Notes: generated by a model from the sequence alone, not told the origin. DNA of 64,000 nucleotides from Methylobacter luteus IMV-B-3098 (GCF_000427625.1 NZ_KE386569.1:311376-375375), one strand, 5' to 3'. Counted from the first letter of the stretch, positions 52,536-62,734 are shown. Translations and numbers: made by a program.

Positions 52536-54410
52536 ATGCTGACAAAAATTAGAGAAAAAGCGCAAGGTGCTTTTGCATGGGGCATCTTAATAATAATTTG
52601 CGTGCCTTTTGCTTTATGGGGTATTCAAAATTATTTGGATACAGGGAAAGAACCGCCAGTCGCTTCCGTAGGCGATAGGGATTTTTATCAGCAGGATGTC
52701 AATAGGGCTTATGAACAATACAGCCAGAATCTCCAGGGGCTCAACATTGATGAACAGACTTTGAAAGCACAGGCCTTGGAAAAACTGATAAAGGATGAGG
52801 TTTTATTGCAGTATGTGCGTGCGGAAGGTCTCGTTACCAGCGATAATAAGGCTCGTGACTTCATTAAATCTCTGGAATATTTTCAGGTAGACGGTAAGTT
52901 CGATGAGAAACAATATAAAGCTTTGTTGAACTCACAAAGAATGACATCCGGCGAATTTGTAAACAGAATCAAGAATGCGTTGGTAATGGAACAGTTTCAG
53001 CGCAGTATTATCGATAGCAGTTTTGCTACTCAGCATGATGTAGAAAGCTTTTTTAAAATCCAGAATCAGCAGCGTGATGTAGCTTATTTGACTGTTCCGG
53101 CACAGAAACCGGCTGATCAGCCTTCAGAGGAAGAGGTAGCAGCTTATTATCAGCAGCATCAAGACTTATACAAGGTGCCCGAGCAGGTCTCTGTAGAATA
53201 CGTAGAACTGCTACTTGAGGATATCGCTAAAAAAGTCGCTGTAACGGATGAAAAGCTGAGAGCGTTCTACGAAGAGCAAAAGGACCAGTATTCGACTCCG
53301 GAACGGAGAAAGATCAGTCATATCCTGTTTGCCATCAATGACAAACAGGATGAAAAAGCGGCGCTGGAAAAAGCATTGCAAGCAAAAAAAGAGTCGGCGA
53401 ATAAAGACTTCGCCACGTTAGCCGCTGAAGTTTCAGACGATAAATTAACCGCTAATAAAGGTGGCGATTTAGGCCTGTTTGCTGCCGGCACCATGGAGGA
53501 AGCGTTTGAAGACGCGGCGAGTTCATTGAAACTCGGCGAAGTGTCAGAGCCAGTTAAGTCGGCGTTCGGCTATCATCTGATTAAAGTAACTGAATTAGTG
53601 CCAGGCGAGGTCAAGCCTTTTGATGCTGTTAAAGCAGAATTAACAAAGGCCTATCAAAAAGCTCAAGCTGAAAATACCTTTTATGAATCCGGTGAAACAT
53701 TAACCGAAATGAGCTATGAAAATCCTGACAACCTGCAAACGGTAGCGGATGCGTTAGGCTTAACCATTAAAAGATCGGCATTATTCACCAAAGATAATGG
53801 TGAAGGCATAGCCAGTGATCCTAAAATACGCAGTGCCGCATTTTCCGAAGAAGTTCAGCAGGGCAATAACAGCACGCCTGTAGAATTGGGTCCTGAGCGT
53901 TTGGTTGTGTTGCGCATGCTGGAACACAAGGCTGCAACCACGCGTGACTTGAATGATGTCAAACAGGAGGTCATAGAGACCTTATTAAAAGATAAAGCCA
54001 AACAACAGGCTGCTGAAAAAGCACAGCAGATAAAAACGCGTTTGCAAGCCGGTGAATCCATTGATACGGTTGCTGCCGAAAATAAGTTAACCGTCAAGAA
54101 AATGACCGGCTTAACTCGCAGCAATGGCGAATTGCCATGGCAGTTGAATCAGGCAATCTTTAAGGCAGCCAAACCCGTTGGCGATAAGCCGACAGTCTTT
54201 ACAGCAGTATTGCCGTCCGATGAACAAGCGGTAGTGAGTTTGTCCAAAGTTAAAGAAGGCATCATGAGTGAAGACGATAAGAAGCAGCTCGAACTGGCGA
54301 CCAAGAATATTGCCAGAGCTTTTGGTCAGAATGATTTCAATGCGGTCCTGAACAGTTTGCAGGCAGAAGCTGATATTTCGGTGAAGACCCAGGCCCAGGC
54401 TCAAAACTAG
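52536..54410 (+). CDS. ppiD: PpiD-type periplasmic peptidyl-prolyl isomerase
   Basis: A 624-residue inner-membrane-anchored folding factor. One N-terminal transmembrane helix ('AFAWGILIIICVPFALWGI', about residues 13-31) anchors a large periplasmic part with an N-terminal SurA-like chaperone domain ('VNRAYEQYSQNLQG', 'LEKLIKDEVLLQYV'), a parvulin PpiC domain at about 255-360 ('RRKISHILFAINDKQDEKAA', 'FGYHLIKVTEL') and a helical C-terminus. It assists export of outer-membrane proteins near the Sec translocon. Its place just after HU and the tRNAs is common in gammaproteobacteria. Confidence 0.92.
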   Translation: MLTKIREKAQGAFAWGILIIICVPFALWGIQNYLDTGKEPPVASVGDRDFYQQDVNRAYEQYSQNLQGLNIDEQTLKAQALEKLIKDEVLLQYVRAEGLVTSDNKARDFIKSLEYFQVDGKFDEKQYKALLNSQRMTSGEFVNRIKNALVMEQFQRSIIDSSFATQHDVESFFKIQNQQRDVAYLTVPAQKPADQPSEEEVAAYYQQHQDLYKVPEQVSVEYVELLLEDIAKKVAVTDEKLRAFYEEQKDQYSTPERRKISHILFAINDKQDEKAALEKALQAKKESANKDFATLAAEVSDDKLTANKGGDLGLFAAGTMEEAFEDAASSLKLGEVSEPVKSAFGYHLIKVTELVPGEVKPFDAVKAELTKAYQKAQAENTFYESGETLTEMSYENPDNLQTVADALGLTIKRSALFTKDNGEGIASDPKIRSAAFSEEVQQGNNSTPVELGPERLVVLRMLEHKAATTRDLNDVKQEVIETLLKDKAKQQAAEKAQQIKTRLQAGESIDTVAAENKLTVKKMTGLTRSNGELPWQLNQAIFKAAKPVGDKPTVFTAVLPSDEQAVVSLSKVKEGIMSEDDKKQLELATKNIARAFGQNDFNAVLNSLQAEADISVKTQAQAQN

Positions 54411-54426
54411 ATTTGACCAGGAAATA

Positions 54427-54457
54427 AAAAAAGGGAGCGTACGCTCCCTTTTTTTAT
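54427..54457. terminator. Bidirectional terminator between ppiD and fabI
   Basis: AAAAAAGGGAGCGT (54427-54440) pairs with ACGCTCCCTTTTTT (54441-54454), a perfect palindrome, with T on both outgoing strands. It serves the convergent ppiD and fabI genes. Confidence 0.9.
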
Positions 54458-54475
54458 GTCGCAAAAAATAAACGC

Positions 54476-55258
54476 TTAAGAAGCTACATATCCAGTAATA
54501 TTATAGCCGGCGTCTACATAAGTAATTTCACCGGTGATGCCGGAAGCCAGGTCCGAGCACAGGAATGCCGCGGCGTTACCAACTTCCTCGATCGTGACGT
54601 TTTTCTTCAAAGGCGAAGCATCGGCCGCTTTGCTGAGCATGGTTTTGAAATCGTTGATACCCGATGCGGCCAGTGTTCTGATCGGACCTGCGGAAATCGC
54701 ATTCACACGTGTGCCTTCGGTGCCCAGGGCGACGGCCATGTAGCGGACGTTTGCTTCCAGACTGGCTTTGGCTACGCCCATGACGTTGTAGTTGGGCATG
54801 ACGCGTTCCGCACCTAAATAGCTCAAGGTTAACAGAGAACCGTTACGGCCCGCCATCATTGCTCGGCCAGCCTTTGCTAAGGCGGTAAAACTGTACGAAC
54901 TGATGTCATGAGCGATTCTGAAGTTTTCTCTGGTTGTGGCATTGACGAAATCGCCTTCCAGCGCATCACGCGGCGCGAAAGCGACTGAATGCACGATACA
55001 ATCCAGTCCGTCCCAGTGTTCGCCAAGCTTTTTGAAAACGTTCTCTATATGCTCATCACTACTGACATCGCATTCAATAATAATGTTGGAATCACATTCA
55101 GCCGCCATGGTTTCGACCCGGCTCTGAAGTTTGTCATTTTGAAAAGTAAAGGCCAACTCTGCGCCTTCACGGTGCATGGCCTGGGCAATGCCCCATGCAA
55201 TTGAACGGTTACTGGCTAAACCAACAATCAAGACACGCTTGCCTTGCATAAAACCCAT
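54476..55258 (-). CDS. fabI: Enoyl-ACP reductase (NADH) FabI
   Basis: 260 residues from the ATG at 55258 (MGFMQGKR), chosen because GGGGAG lies six bases upstream; the ATG at 55264 would have no spacing. It is the last reductase of each fatty-acid elongation cycle. The short-chain dehydrogenase fold has '[20 protein letters not shown]' (NADH loop), '[20 protein letters not shown]' and the catalytic Tyr-x6-Lys in '[18 protein letters not shown]'. The FabI-specific triclosan-site Tyr region '[10 protein letters not shown]' is present. Confidence 0.95.
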   Translation of the reverse strand: MGFMQGKRVLIVGLASNRSIAWGIAQAMHREGAELAFTFQNDKLQSRVETMAAECDSNIIIECDVSSDEHIENVFKKLGEHWDGLDCIVHSVAFAPRDALEGDFVNATTRENFRIAHDISSYSFTALAKAGRAMMAGRNGSLLTLSYLGAERVMPNYNVMGVAKASLEANVRYMAVALGTEGTRVNAISAGPIRTLAASGINDFKTMLSKAADASPLKKNVTIEEVGNAAAFLCSDLASGITGEITYVDAGYNITGYVAS

Positions 55259-55487
55259 TATCATCTCCCCATGTTTTTGTTGCTACAATAGAGCTTCAAT
55301 TATCTATGTTTGTTCAATCCGCACCAACCTGTAACCGGTCGATGATAACATTCGCCATAATAGCAGACGGCGGATCTACCCCATCGTGACGAAGGGGGAT
55401 CAGAAAGGATAGCCCTGCTGACGCAGGACTGTCAAATTTTAACCATATCCTTAAAAAAGGGATTTTTTCAGGCTGTAAGGTATTTTG

Positions 55488-57653
55488 ATGTTCAGTCTTT
55501 TTTCTATGAAGATGCATATCGACCAATCTCGCACGCTAGTGCTGATATTGCTGACAGTATTGTTGAGCGCCTGCGTCGGCTCGGAGCTCAATAATCCCTA
55601 TGCGCAAGAAGAGGGTGGTCAGTCGGTTTTATATGAGTCCTTTTCAGAACGCCCCAAGCATCTGGACCCGGCTGTGGCTTACAGCTCTAATGAATATGCG
55701 TTTATTGCCCAGATTTATGAACCGCCGTATCAATATCATTACCTGAAAAGACCTTATGAACTAACGCCGTTAACGGCAACCGGCATGCCTGAAATCGAGT
55801 ATCTGAATTCCAAAGGCGAAAAACTGGCTTCAACCGCAAATGACAGCGACATTGCCTATACCGATTATTTGCTCGAAATCCAACCCGGTATCCGCTATCA
55901 GCCGCATCCGATTCTGGCAAAAGATGCACAAGGTGAATATATTTACCATCATTTGACCGGCGAGCAGATCGACAGGCTCGGCTCCTTGCAGGATTTGCCC
56001 GAGACCGGTTCGCGCGAACTGACCGCCGAGGATTATGTATACCAGATCAAGCGACTGGCGCATCCGAAAATTCAATCACCCATCGCTGAACTGATGAAAA
56101 ACTATATCATCGGCTTCGACGATTTTTCAAAGCAGGTCGCGAACAAGCAGAAATTTGAGATAAAAGACATTTCCATGACGGGCGTTACCGCGCTGAGTCC
56201 GTACAAATACCGCATACGCATCAAAGGCAAATATCCTCAGTTCATTTTCTGGCTGGCCATGCCGTTTTTCTCGCCTATGCCGTGGGAAGCCGATGTGTTT
56301 TACGAACAGCCCGGCCTGAACGATAAAAATATCACGCTAGACTGGTTTCCGATAGGCACAGGGCCTTATCTTCTGGCCGAGAACAATCCGAACCGGCGCA
56401 TGATCCTGCAGAGAAACCCGTTGTTTCATCCTGAAACGTATCCTTCCGAAGGCGAGCCCGGCGATAAGGAAAAAGGTTTGCTGGCCGATGCCGGCAAACA
56501 GTTGCCATTCATTGATAAGGTCGTGTACATGCTGGAGAAGGAAACGATTCCTTACTGGAACAAATTCCTGCAAGGCTATTACGATGCGTCCGGTATTGCC
56601 TCCGACAATTTCGACCAGGCCATACAGTTTACCGGCAGCGGCGCCGCCACTTTGACCGAGGCCATGAAAGAAAAAGGCATCCAGCTGGAAACAGCGGTAA
56701 CGACATCTATTTTCTATCTAGGCTTTAATATGCTCGATGCCACGGTCGGCGGCGATAGTGAAAAAGCGCGCAAGTTGCGTCAGGCTATTGCCATAGCCGT
56801 CGATTATGAGGAATACATCGCTATTTTTGCGAACGGGCGCGGCGTCGCCGCCCAGGGCCTGATACCGCCCGGCATATACGGCCATGCGGAAGGCAAGGAC
56901 GGCATCAATCCTTATGTCTATGACTGGGTAAACGGCAAAGCGCAGCGTAAAAACATAGAGGTTGCCAAGCGGCTAATGGCCGAAGCCGGCTATCAGGGCG
57001 GTGTCGATCCTAAAACCAGACAAGCCCTGATCCTGTATTTTGATACGACTTCGGTCAGCATTGACGATCGTCCAAGAATGAACTGGTATCGCAAACAATT
57101 TGAAAAGCTGGGCATCAAACTGGTCATTCGCGGCACCGATTACAATCGTTTCCAGCAGAAAATGCGCGACGGCAATGCGCAGATTTTTTTCTGGGGCTGG
57201 AATGCAGATTACCCCGATCCTGAAAATTTCTTTTTCCTGCTCTATGGGCCCAATGCGAAAGTCGCCCACGGCGGGGAGAATGCGGGCAATTACCAAAATC
57301 CCGAATTCGATCGTTTATTCGAACAAATGCGCAATATGGGCAATGGCGAGCAACGCTACCGTATCATTCAGAACCTGCAGGAGCTGGTGCGCCGCGATGC
57401 GCCATGGGTATTCGGTTTCCACCCCAAGAGTTTTTCGCTATATCATGGCTGGTATAAAAACCTGAAGCCTAATTTAATGGCCAATAACCAGCTTAAATAT
57501 ACACGCATCGATACGGCGGAAAGAGCCGAAAAGAGAGCAGAGTGGAACAAGCCTGTGTACTGGCCTTTGCTGATAGCTTTTGTCGTGTTTGTGTTACTGT
57601 TGATTCCAGCGATTCTGGCTTATCGCCGCCGCATTAGGGAAACAATTCAATGA
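55488..57653 (+). CDS. Peptide ABC transporter substrate-binding lipoprotein with C-terminal helix
   Basis: About 721 residues from the ATG at 55488 (AAGG eight bases upstream). The N-terminus has a lipoprotein signal ('LVLILLTVLLSAC'); the body is a DppA/OppA-type SBP domain (extracytoplasmic family 5) with 'FSERPKHLDPAVAYSSNEY', 'LRQAIAIAVDYEEYIAIFAN' and 'FFWGWNADYPDPENFFFLLY'. It is larger than E. coli YejA (about 600). A C-terminal transmembrane helix ('YWPLLIAFVVFVLLLIPAIL') with a basic tail is unusual in a lipoprotein SBP. It is the first gene of a four-gene importer and overlaps the permease gene by 4 bp. Confidence 0.9.
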   Translation: MFSLFSMKMHIDQSRTLVLILLTVLLSACVGSELNNPYAQEEGGQSVLYESFSERPKHLDPAVAYSSNEYAFIAQIYEPPYQYHYLKRPYELTPLTATGMPEIEYLNSKGEKLASTANDSDIAYTDYLLEIQPGIRYQPHPILAKDAQGEYIYHHLTGEQIDRLGSLQDLPETGSRELTAEDYVYQIKRLAHPKIQSPIAELMKNYIIGFDDFSKQVANKQKFEIKDISMTGVTALSPYKYRIRIKGKYPQFIFWLAMPFFSPMPWEADVFYEQPGLNDKNITLDWFPIGTGPYLLAENNPNRRMILQRNPLFHPETYPSEGEPGDKEKGLLADAGKQLPFIDKVVYMLEKETIPYWNKFLQGYYDASGIASDNFDQAIQFTGSGAATLTEAMKEKGIQLETAVTTSIFYLGFNMLDATVGGDSEKARKLRQAIAIAVDYEEYIAIFANGRGVAAQGLIPPGIYGHAEGKDGINPYVYDWVNGKAQRKNIEVAKRLMAEAGYQGGVDPKTRQALILYFDTTSVSIDDRPRMNWYRKQFEKLGIKLVIRGTDYNRFQQKMRDGNAQIFFWGWNADYPDPENFFFLLYGPNAKVAHGGENAGNYQNPEFDRLFEQMRNMGNGEQRYRIIQNLQELVRRDAPWVFGFHPKSFSLYHGWYKNLKPNLMANNQLKYTRIDTAERAEKRAEWNKPVYWPLLIAFVVFVLLLIPAILAYRRRIRETIQ

Positions 57654-58627
57654 CTCAATATATTATCCGCCGAATTTTATACGCCTTCCCGTTGCTGATG
57701 GGCGTCAATATCCTGACGTTTGTGCTGTTTTTTGTCGTCAACAGTCCTGATGATATGGCTCGCATGCAGTTGGGGCAGAAACATGTGACCGAAAAGGCCG
57801 TGGAAAACTGGAAGCAGCAGCGCGGCTATGACCTGCCGTTGCTATGGAACGGCAAGGCCGAAGGCGAAGAAAAACTGACCCGAACGATCTTTTATCAAAA
57901 ATCGGTCGGCCTGTTCCTGTTTCGCTTCGGCGTATCCGATAGCGGCAGAAACATCTCGGCCGATATTCAGCAACGCATGTGGCCCAGTCTGGCCGTCGCT
58001 TTGCCGACGCTGATTGTGGGTTTATTGGTCAATATCAGCTTCGCTTTGATGATGGTGCTGTTTCGCAACAGTTATCTGGAACATGCCGGGGTCGTGCTGT
58101 GCGTGATCCTGATGTCGGTTTCCTCACTGTTCTATATTATCGGCGGCCAGTTTTTGATCGGTAAATTACTGAGGCTGGTGCCTATCTCCGGTTATGACGG
58201 CGGTTTGTCGGCGCTGAAGTTTCTGATCCTGCCGGTATTGATCGGCGTTTTTTCCGGCATCGGTTCCGGCGTGCGCTGGTACAGAACCCTGTTTCTGGAA
58301 GAAGTCGAAAAAGATTACGTACGCACGGCGCGCGCAAAAGGCCTGACCGAAACCCGGACCCTGTTCCGGCATGTGCTGAAAAACGCCATGATTCCGATTT
58401 TGACCGGTGTCGTGGTCGTGTTGCCGTTACTGTTCATGGGCAGTTTGATCATGGAATCGTTTTTCAGTATTCCGGGCCTGGGCAGCTACACGATAGATGC
58501 GATTAACAGTCAGGATTTCGCCATCGTGCGGGCCATGGTGTTTCTGGGTTCGGTCCTGTATGTAATCGGCCTGCTGCTGACCGATATTTCCTACACTCTC
58601 GTCGACCCTCGGGTAAGGTTGTCCTGA
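57650..58627 (+). CDS. ABC transporter permease (YejB/DppB-like)
   Basis: A 325-residue inner-membrane permease. Five to six helices, starting 'YIIRRILYAFPLLMGVNILT', and the EAA-type coupling loop 'VRTARAKGLTETRTLFRHVL' (facing the ATPase) identify a peptide-type permease; 'MESFFSIPGLGSYTIDAI' is characteristic. It overlaps the SBP gene and the next permease gene, consistent with coupling. The large periplasmic loop after helix 1 is as in YejB. Confidence 0.92.
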   Translation: MTQYIIRRILYAFPLLMGVNILTFVLFFVVNSPDDMARMQLGQKHVTEKAVENWKQQRGYDLPLLWNGKAEGEEKLTRTIFYQKSVGLFLFRFGVSDSGRNISADIQQRMWPSLAVALPTLIVGLLVNISFALMMVLFRNSYLEHAGVVLCVILMSVSSLFYIIGGQFLIGKLLRLVPISGYDGGLSALKFLILPVLIGVFSGIGSGVRWYRTLFLEEVEKDYVRTARAKGLTETRTLFRHVLKNAMIPILTGVVVVLPLLFMGSLIMESFFSIPGLGSYTIDAINSQDFAIVRAMVFLGSVLYVIGLLLTDISYTLVDPRVRLS

Positions 58628-59973
58628 TGATCATATTATGGACCGATGCGCTGATATTCCTGCTGATCGCCGTGATACTCATGCTCGGCTTTTATCTGCG
58701 CGGCAAGGAATACATTAAACGTCCCCTGCAACAGATAGCCCGCAGCAAAGTCGGCATGGTTTCTCTGACCGTGCTGATTTTCTTTGTGCTGATCGGCCTG
58801 CTGGACTCGATACATTTTAAGCCGTCGGAGGACGGTCGCAGTAATGAAATTATCAGTGCGCTGGATTATTGGGCCACGCCGCTGCGCGAACATGGCGAGA
58901 AAACTTACTCGGCGCCTTTCGCCTCCTATCTGTACAGCAAGGAAATGATGATGCTGGCGGACGGCACCGAGCAATGGGGCTATCCGCGCCTGCAATTTGG
59001 CGGCGCGCATCTGGCCGATCCCGAAACCGAACAGGTGCCGGATATATTAAAGAAAGCGCTTTACGGCTGGATTCAGGGCGCAAGTCTGGTCGTATTTTTC
59101 ATGATTCTGTTAGGGAGTCTTTTAAGAGAGCCGCATAAGCGCCTCATCGTGAGTCCGACGGCCAAGGCGGTCTGGACTGTGGTGTTTTTGATCGTTTCGA
59201 TCAATTACATGCTGGTCTATCTGTCTACTTACTATCATGTCTTCGGCACCGATAAAGTCGGCGAGGACGTGTTTTATCAGGCTATAAAAAGCATACGCAC
59301 GGGCCTCGTGATAGGCACGTTGACGACCCTGGTCATGCTGCCTATGGCTCTCCTGTTCGGCATCCTGGCCGGCTTTTTTCGCGGCTGGGTCGATGATGTC
59401 ATTCAATATGTTTACACGACGCTGAATTCGATTCCCAGCGTACTGTTGATAGCCGCGTCCATCCTGATGGTGCAGGTGTATATGGCCGCTCACGAGGAAG
59501 CCTTTACCAGCGTGATCGTGCGGGCGGACATGCGGCTGCTGTTTCTTTGCCTGATCCTGGGCGTGACCAGCTGGACCGGATTATGCCGGTTGCTGCGGGC
59601 CGAAACGCTGAAGCTGCGCGAGATGGAATACGTGCAGGCGGCGCAGGCGCTGGGCGTCCGGCGCCGCGTGATTCTGCTGCGCCATATCCTGCCCAATGTC
59701 ATGCACATCGTACTGATCTCCGTCGTGCTGGATTTCAGTTCGCTGGTACTGGCCGAGGCGGTGCTGTCTTATATCAATATCGGTGTCGACCCGACGACCT
59801 ACAGCTGGGGCAACATGATTAACGGCGCGCGGCTGGAAATGGCGCGCGAGCCCGTGGTCTGGTGGTCTTTGGCGGCATCTTTCGTATTTATGTTCGCGCT
59901 GGTGCTGGCCGCAAACCTGTTTGCCGATACGGTGCGCGATGCGTTTGATCCAAGACGAGGTGCCTATGAATAA
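58627..59973 (+). CDS. ABC transporter permease (YejE/DppC-like)
   Basis: A 448-residue second permease, longer than usual YejE (about 340). The N-terminal half holds two or three helices and a long loop ('DGTEQWGYPRLQFGGAH'); the C-terminal half is the transporter core with the coupling loop 'YVQAAQALGVRRRVILLRHI' and 'AVLSYINIGVDPTTYSWGNM'. Overlap with its neighbours (1 bp before, 8 bp after) shows an operon. The long N-terminal half is a family extension. Confidence 0.9.
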   Translation: MIILWTDALIFLLIAVILMLGFYLRGKEYIKRPLQQIARSKVGMVSLTVLIFFVLIGLLDSIHFKPSEDGRSNEIISALDYWATPLREHGEKTYSAPFASYLYSKEMMMLADGTEQWGYPRLQFGGAHLADPETEQVPDILKKALYGWIQGASLVVFFMILLGSLLREPHKRLIVSPTAKAVWTVVFLIVSINYMLVYLSTYYHVFGTDKVGEDVFYQAIKSIRTGLVIGTLTTLVMLPMALLFGILAGFFRGWVDDVIQYVYTTLNSIPSVLLIAASILMVQVYMAAHEEAFTSVIVRADMRLLFLCLILGVTSWTGLCRLLRAETLKLREMEYVQAAQALGVRRRVILLRHILPNVMHIVLISVVLDFSSLVLAEAVLSYINIGVDPTTYSWGNMINGARLEMAREPVVWWSLAASFVFMFALVLAANLFADTVRDAFDPRRGAYE

Positions 59974-61609
59974 GCCGATACTGTCCGTAGCGCATCTCAG
60001 CGTCAGCTTCAACCACGGCCCCAAGGTCGTCGATGATATCGGTTTTGACATCTATCCGGGCGAGACGTTTGCGCTGGTCGGCGAATCGGGTTCCGGCAAG
60101 TCGATCACGGCCTTGTCCGTGCTGAGGCTGCTGCCCGGTAATGCCCGCATTCAGGCCAGTGAAATCAGCCTGCAGGGTGATAATCTGCTGCGCCGGTCCG
60201 AATACGAGCTTTGCCGGATTCGCGGCCGGCGCATCGGCCTGATATTTCAGGACCCCATGTCGTCGCTGAATCCGGTCATGACTATCGGCGACCAGATTGA
60301 GGAGGTCATCGAGCTGCATTTTGCCTTGCCGCAACAGGCACTCAAGCAGCGCGTGCTGGAATTGCTGCGGCAGGTGGAGATACCGCAGCCGGAGCAGCGC
60401 ATTAATGATTATCCGCATCAACTGTCCGGCGGCCAGCGCCAGCGCGTCATGATCGCGATTGCGCTGGCCGGCGAGCCCGATCTGCTGATTGCCGATGAGC
60501 CGACCACGTCGCTGGATGTGACCATTCAGGCGCAAATTCTGAACTTGCTGAAAACCATACAAGGGCAGACCGGCATGGCGCTGTGGCTGATCAGCCATGA
60601 TCTGGCGCTGGTGTCCAATATGGCCGATCGCGTGGCGGTCATGCAGCAGGGCAAAATCGTCGAAACCGGACGCTGCGATGAATTTTTCCGCCATCCCAAA
60701 CACCCGTATACGCAAAAGCTGCTGAGTGCCTTGCCCTCCATGCAGAGCTGTTTAAAGCACGGCAGGCAGGAAAAGCCGCCGCTATTGCAGGTGGACGATT
60801 TCAAAGTCCATCACCCGATCAGGAAGGGCATTTTTAAACGCGTGGTCGATCATGTACGCGCCGTCGACGGCGTCAGTTTTACTATCCAGCAGGGCAAGAC
60901 GCTGGCGCTAGTCGGCGAATCCGGCTGCGGCAAGACCACGCTGGGCAAAGGACTGCTGAACCTGATACCGGGCAGTGCAGGCCAAGTCAAAATAGACGGC
61001 GTGGCGCTCGATACACTACAGGACGAGGCGTTACGGCTAAAACGCGCGGACATGCAGATCGTGTTTCAGGACCCTTTTTCCTCGATGAACCCGAGAATGC
61101 TGGTCGGCGAAATTGTCGCCGAAGGCATCCGGGCCCTACATCCCGGCGTCAGCGCGGTCAACAGGCAAGAAAGAGTCAGGCAATTGCTCAGGCAGGTCGG
61201 CCTGCCTGAAGATGCCGCGCAACGGTATCCGCATGAATTCTCGGGCGGCCAGCGTCAGCGCATCTGCATCGCCAGGGCACTGGCGGTCGATCCGAAGCTG
61301 ATCATCTGCGATGAACCGACCAGCGCGCTGGATGTATCGGTGCAGGCGCAGATTATCGAGCTGTTGAAATCGCTGCAGCAGGAAAAGGGCGTCAGTTATC
61401 TGTTTATCACGCATGACCTGGCCGTCGTGGCCGAAATAGCCGATGAAGTCGCGGTCATGTATAAAGGTAAAATCGTCGAGTACGGCAGTGTCGCGCAGGT
61501 GCTGACCCAACCGCAGCAGGCTTACACGAAAAAGCTGCTAGGCGCGGTACCGGTGTTGAGGACAGAGACTAAACCTTCTGAGCAACAGGATAAGCAAGCC
61601 GTTTTGTAG
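59966..61609 (+). CDS. Peptide ABC transporter, duplicated ATP-binding protein (YejF-like)
   Basis: About 547 residues from the ATG at 59966 (MNKPILSV), which has GAGG upstream. Two full ABC domains in tandem: first with Walker A '[19 protein letters not shown]', signature '[17 protein letters not shown]' and Walker B '[12 protein letters not shown]'; second with '[14 protein letters not shown]', '[15 protein letters not shown]' and '[12 protein letters not shown]'. Both keep the catalytic Glu after the Walker B Asp. Two domains on one chain match YejF, which powers import of peptides such as microcin C in E. coli; the substrate here is unknown. Confidence 0.92.
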   Translation: MNKPILSVAHLSVSFNHGPKVVDDIGFDIYPGETFALVGESGSGKSITALSVLRLLPGNARIQASEISLQGDNLLRRSEYELCRIRGRRIGLIFQDPMSSLNPVMTIGDQIEEVIELHFALPQQALKQRVLELLRQVEIPQPEQRINDYPHQLSGGQRQRVMIAIALAGEPDLLIADEPTTSLDVTIQAQILNLLKTIQGQTGMALWLISHDLALVSNMADRVAVMQQGKIVETGRCDEFFRHPKHPYTQKLLSALPSMQSCLKHGRQEKPPLLQVDDFKVHHPIRKGIFKRVVDHVRAVDGVSFTIQQGKTLALVGESGCGKTTLGKGLLNLIPGSAGQVKIDGVALDTLQDEALRLKRADMQIVFQDPFSSMNPRMLVGEIVAEGIRALHPGVSAVNRQERVRQLLRQVGLPEDAAQRYPHEFSGGQRQRICIARALAVDPKLIICDEPTSALDVSVQAQIIELLKSLQQEKGVSYLFITHDLAVVAEIADEVAVMYKGKIVEYGSVAQVLTQPQQAYTKKLLGAVPVLRTETKPSEQQDKQAVL

Positions 61610-61938
61610 CATCGCCGTTTGATAGCGAAGCTCCTTGTTGAGACTGTCGGATAGCGCAACTGAGGGGCTTCAAGCGCAAGTAGTTCTGCGAATACAGCAA
61701 AAAAGCATTTCACCACGAAGATCATGAACGGCCGCATGAACAGATATTACAGGAGCAGCGTAGCGGTGTGCCGAGGACGAGAAGGAAATCATTAACTGTA
61801 AAAAGTCTGGATTTGATCTGACCTATGAAATCGAATTCAGACTTATATCGATATTATTTAAAGATTAAAAAAATGAATAGCTGCTAAGAGACGATCAAGA
61901 ATTTCAACCAAATGACGGCTGCAATACAGAAAGCTGTC
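61610..61938. other. Intergenic region left of the cassette array
   Basis: About 330 bp. The segment 61752-61792 (GGAGCAGCGTAGCGG, TGCCGAGGACGAGAAGGAAA) resembles 23240-23290. No gene is recognisable. The short frames are not supported. It is the likely flank of the integron array. Confidence 0.4.
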
Positions 61939-62026
61939 ATTCAACGTTGGAAGTAACCGGCACCGGAGCGCAGCGGCGGGAACCAAAAAGCGTAGCTTTT
62001 TGGCGTCCGTGACTGACTTGTTAGGT
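61939..62026 (-). repeat. attC-like site 1 (end of array)
   Basis: Read on the minus strand: R'' core ACCTAAC (62026-62020), inner arms AAGT..CACGGACGCC and GGTGCC..ACTT, and R' core GTTGAAT (61945-61939); 88 bp. CCAAAAAGC-TAC-GCTTTTTGG forms a hairpin in the loop. R'' overlaps the stop codon of the adjacent gene (62021-62023), as usual for integron cassettes. Confidence 0.7.
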
Positions 62027-62668
62027 GTTTTTGGATGTATTAACGTATTCATTTGCCAATTGATAGAAGGAGTTGCCTTCGTAGTTGAAACCACCTGAAT
62101 CACCTGCTGCTATTCTGGCACTAGCAATTTCCTTGGCTTCATTTGGTTTGGATTCAAGCAGACAGGTGAGAAGTTTCTCGATCCATATGGTTCGAACTGC
62201 ATTTGGGTATTTTTTCATTAGCTGCGAATAGTAATTTTCTAGAGCTCCAAGATTGCTTTGATAGGAGGTAATACTAGACGCCACGTCAAGACTTATCGGG
62301 TCAAGCAATTCAAATACGCTGCAAATTTCTTTTGATATGAATTCTTCTTCCCACTTATCGAGCGTAGTGTTTCCACTTTGGACTTCCATACTCGGCGCTA
62401 CCCAGGCACCGCAAGCCCTAAAACTAAGCGGTTGTTTTTTGTTCTCTGGAAGCTTAACAACATCCCAAAAAACATCGTCAAAGTCATAATGCTTGAAGTG
62501 CATAGACCAAGATAGCCTTTTTATCTTCGGATGACCCGTAATCAAAATCGTGAAAAATGCATCCTTCTCTTTTTTGAAAACAAAGCCGCGACTACATTTC
62601 CAACCAAAACGATTTGATTCTTCTTTTAATAATATATTTAGAATCTTGTCAGACTCGGATTGGCTCAT
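62021..62668 (-). CDS. Cassette gene, unrecognised 215-aa protein
   Basis: 215 residues, no signal peptide or membrane helix. The N-terminus has 'LLKEESNRFGWKCSRGFVFK' and 'FTILITGHPKIKRLSWSMHF', a DUF4304-like style of beta-strand pattern, but I cannot assign the family with confidence. The C-terminal half is helical ('LGALENYYSQLMKKYPNAVR', 'IASARIAAGDSGGFNYEG'). The start codon lies 6 bp after the R' core of the next attC, with no ribosome site, as in many cassettes. Its stop lies inside attC site 1. G+C (about 40%) is lower than in the ABC operon beside it. Confidence 0.7.
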   Translation of the reverse strand: MSQSESDKILNILLKEESNRFGWKCSRGFVFKKEKDAFFTILITGHPKIKRLSWSMHFKHYDFDDVFWDVVKLPENKKQPLSFRACGAWVAPSMEVQSGNTTLDKWEEEFISKEICSVFELLDPISLDVASSITSYQSNLGALENYYSQLMKKYPNAVRTIWIEKLLTCLLESKPNEAKEIASARIAAGDSGGFNYEGNSFYQLANEYVNTSKNT

Positions 62669-62674
62669 TAAAAC

Positions 62675-62734
62675 ACCTAACGTGGGGCTAAAGGGCGCGC
62701 TGTAGGCGCATCCCGCTTGAGCGTAAGGTTAGAG
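62675..62734 (-). repeat. attC-like site 2
   Basis: 60 bp on the minus strand: R'' CTCTAAC (62734-62728), GCTCAAGCGGG pairing with CCCTTTAGC across a bulge, GCGC/GCGC at the loop, and R' GTTAGGT (62681-62675). R'' overlaps the stop codon of the 62729 gene. Length and the extrahelical bases fit classic attC sites. Confidence 0.8.

Noticed and set aside
52284-52565. 93-codon minus-strand frame across tRNA-Val and tRNA-Asp
   Set aside because: It is the antisense of two tRNA genes; phrases such as 'VLRGSNPRPSPC' are a well-known false product of tRNA antisense translation.
61858-62103. 81-codon minus-strand frame at the array end
   Set aside because: It crosses attC site 1 and lies in another frame over the end of the cassette gene; no domain is visible.
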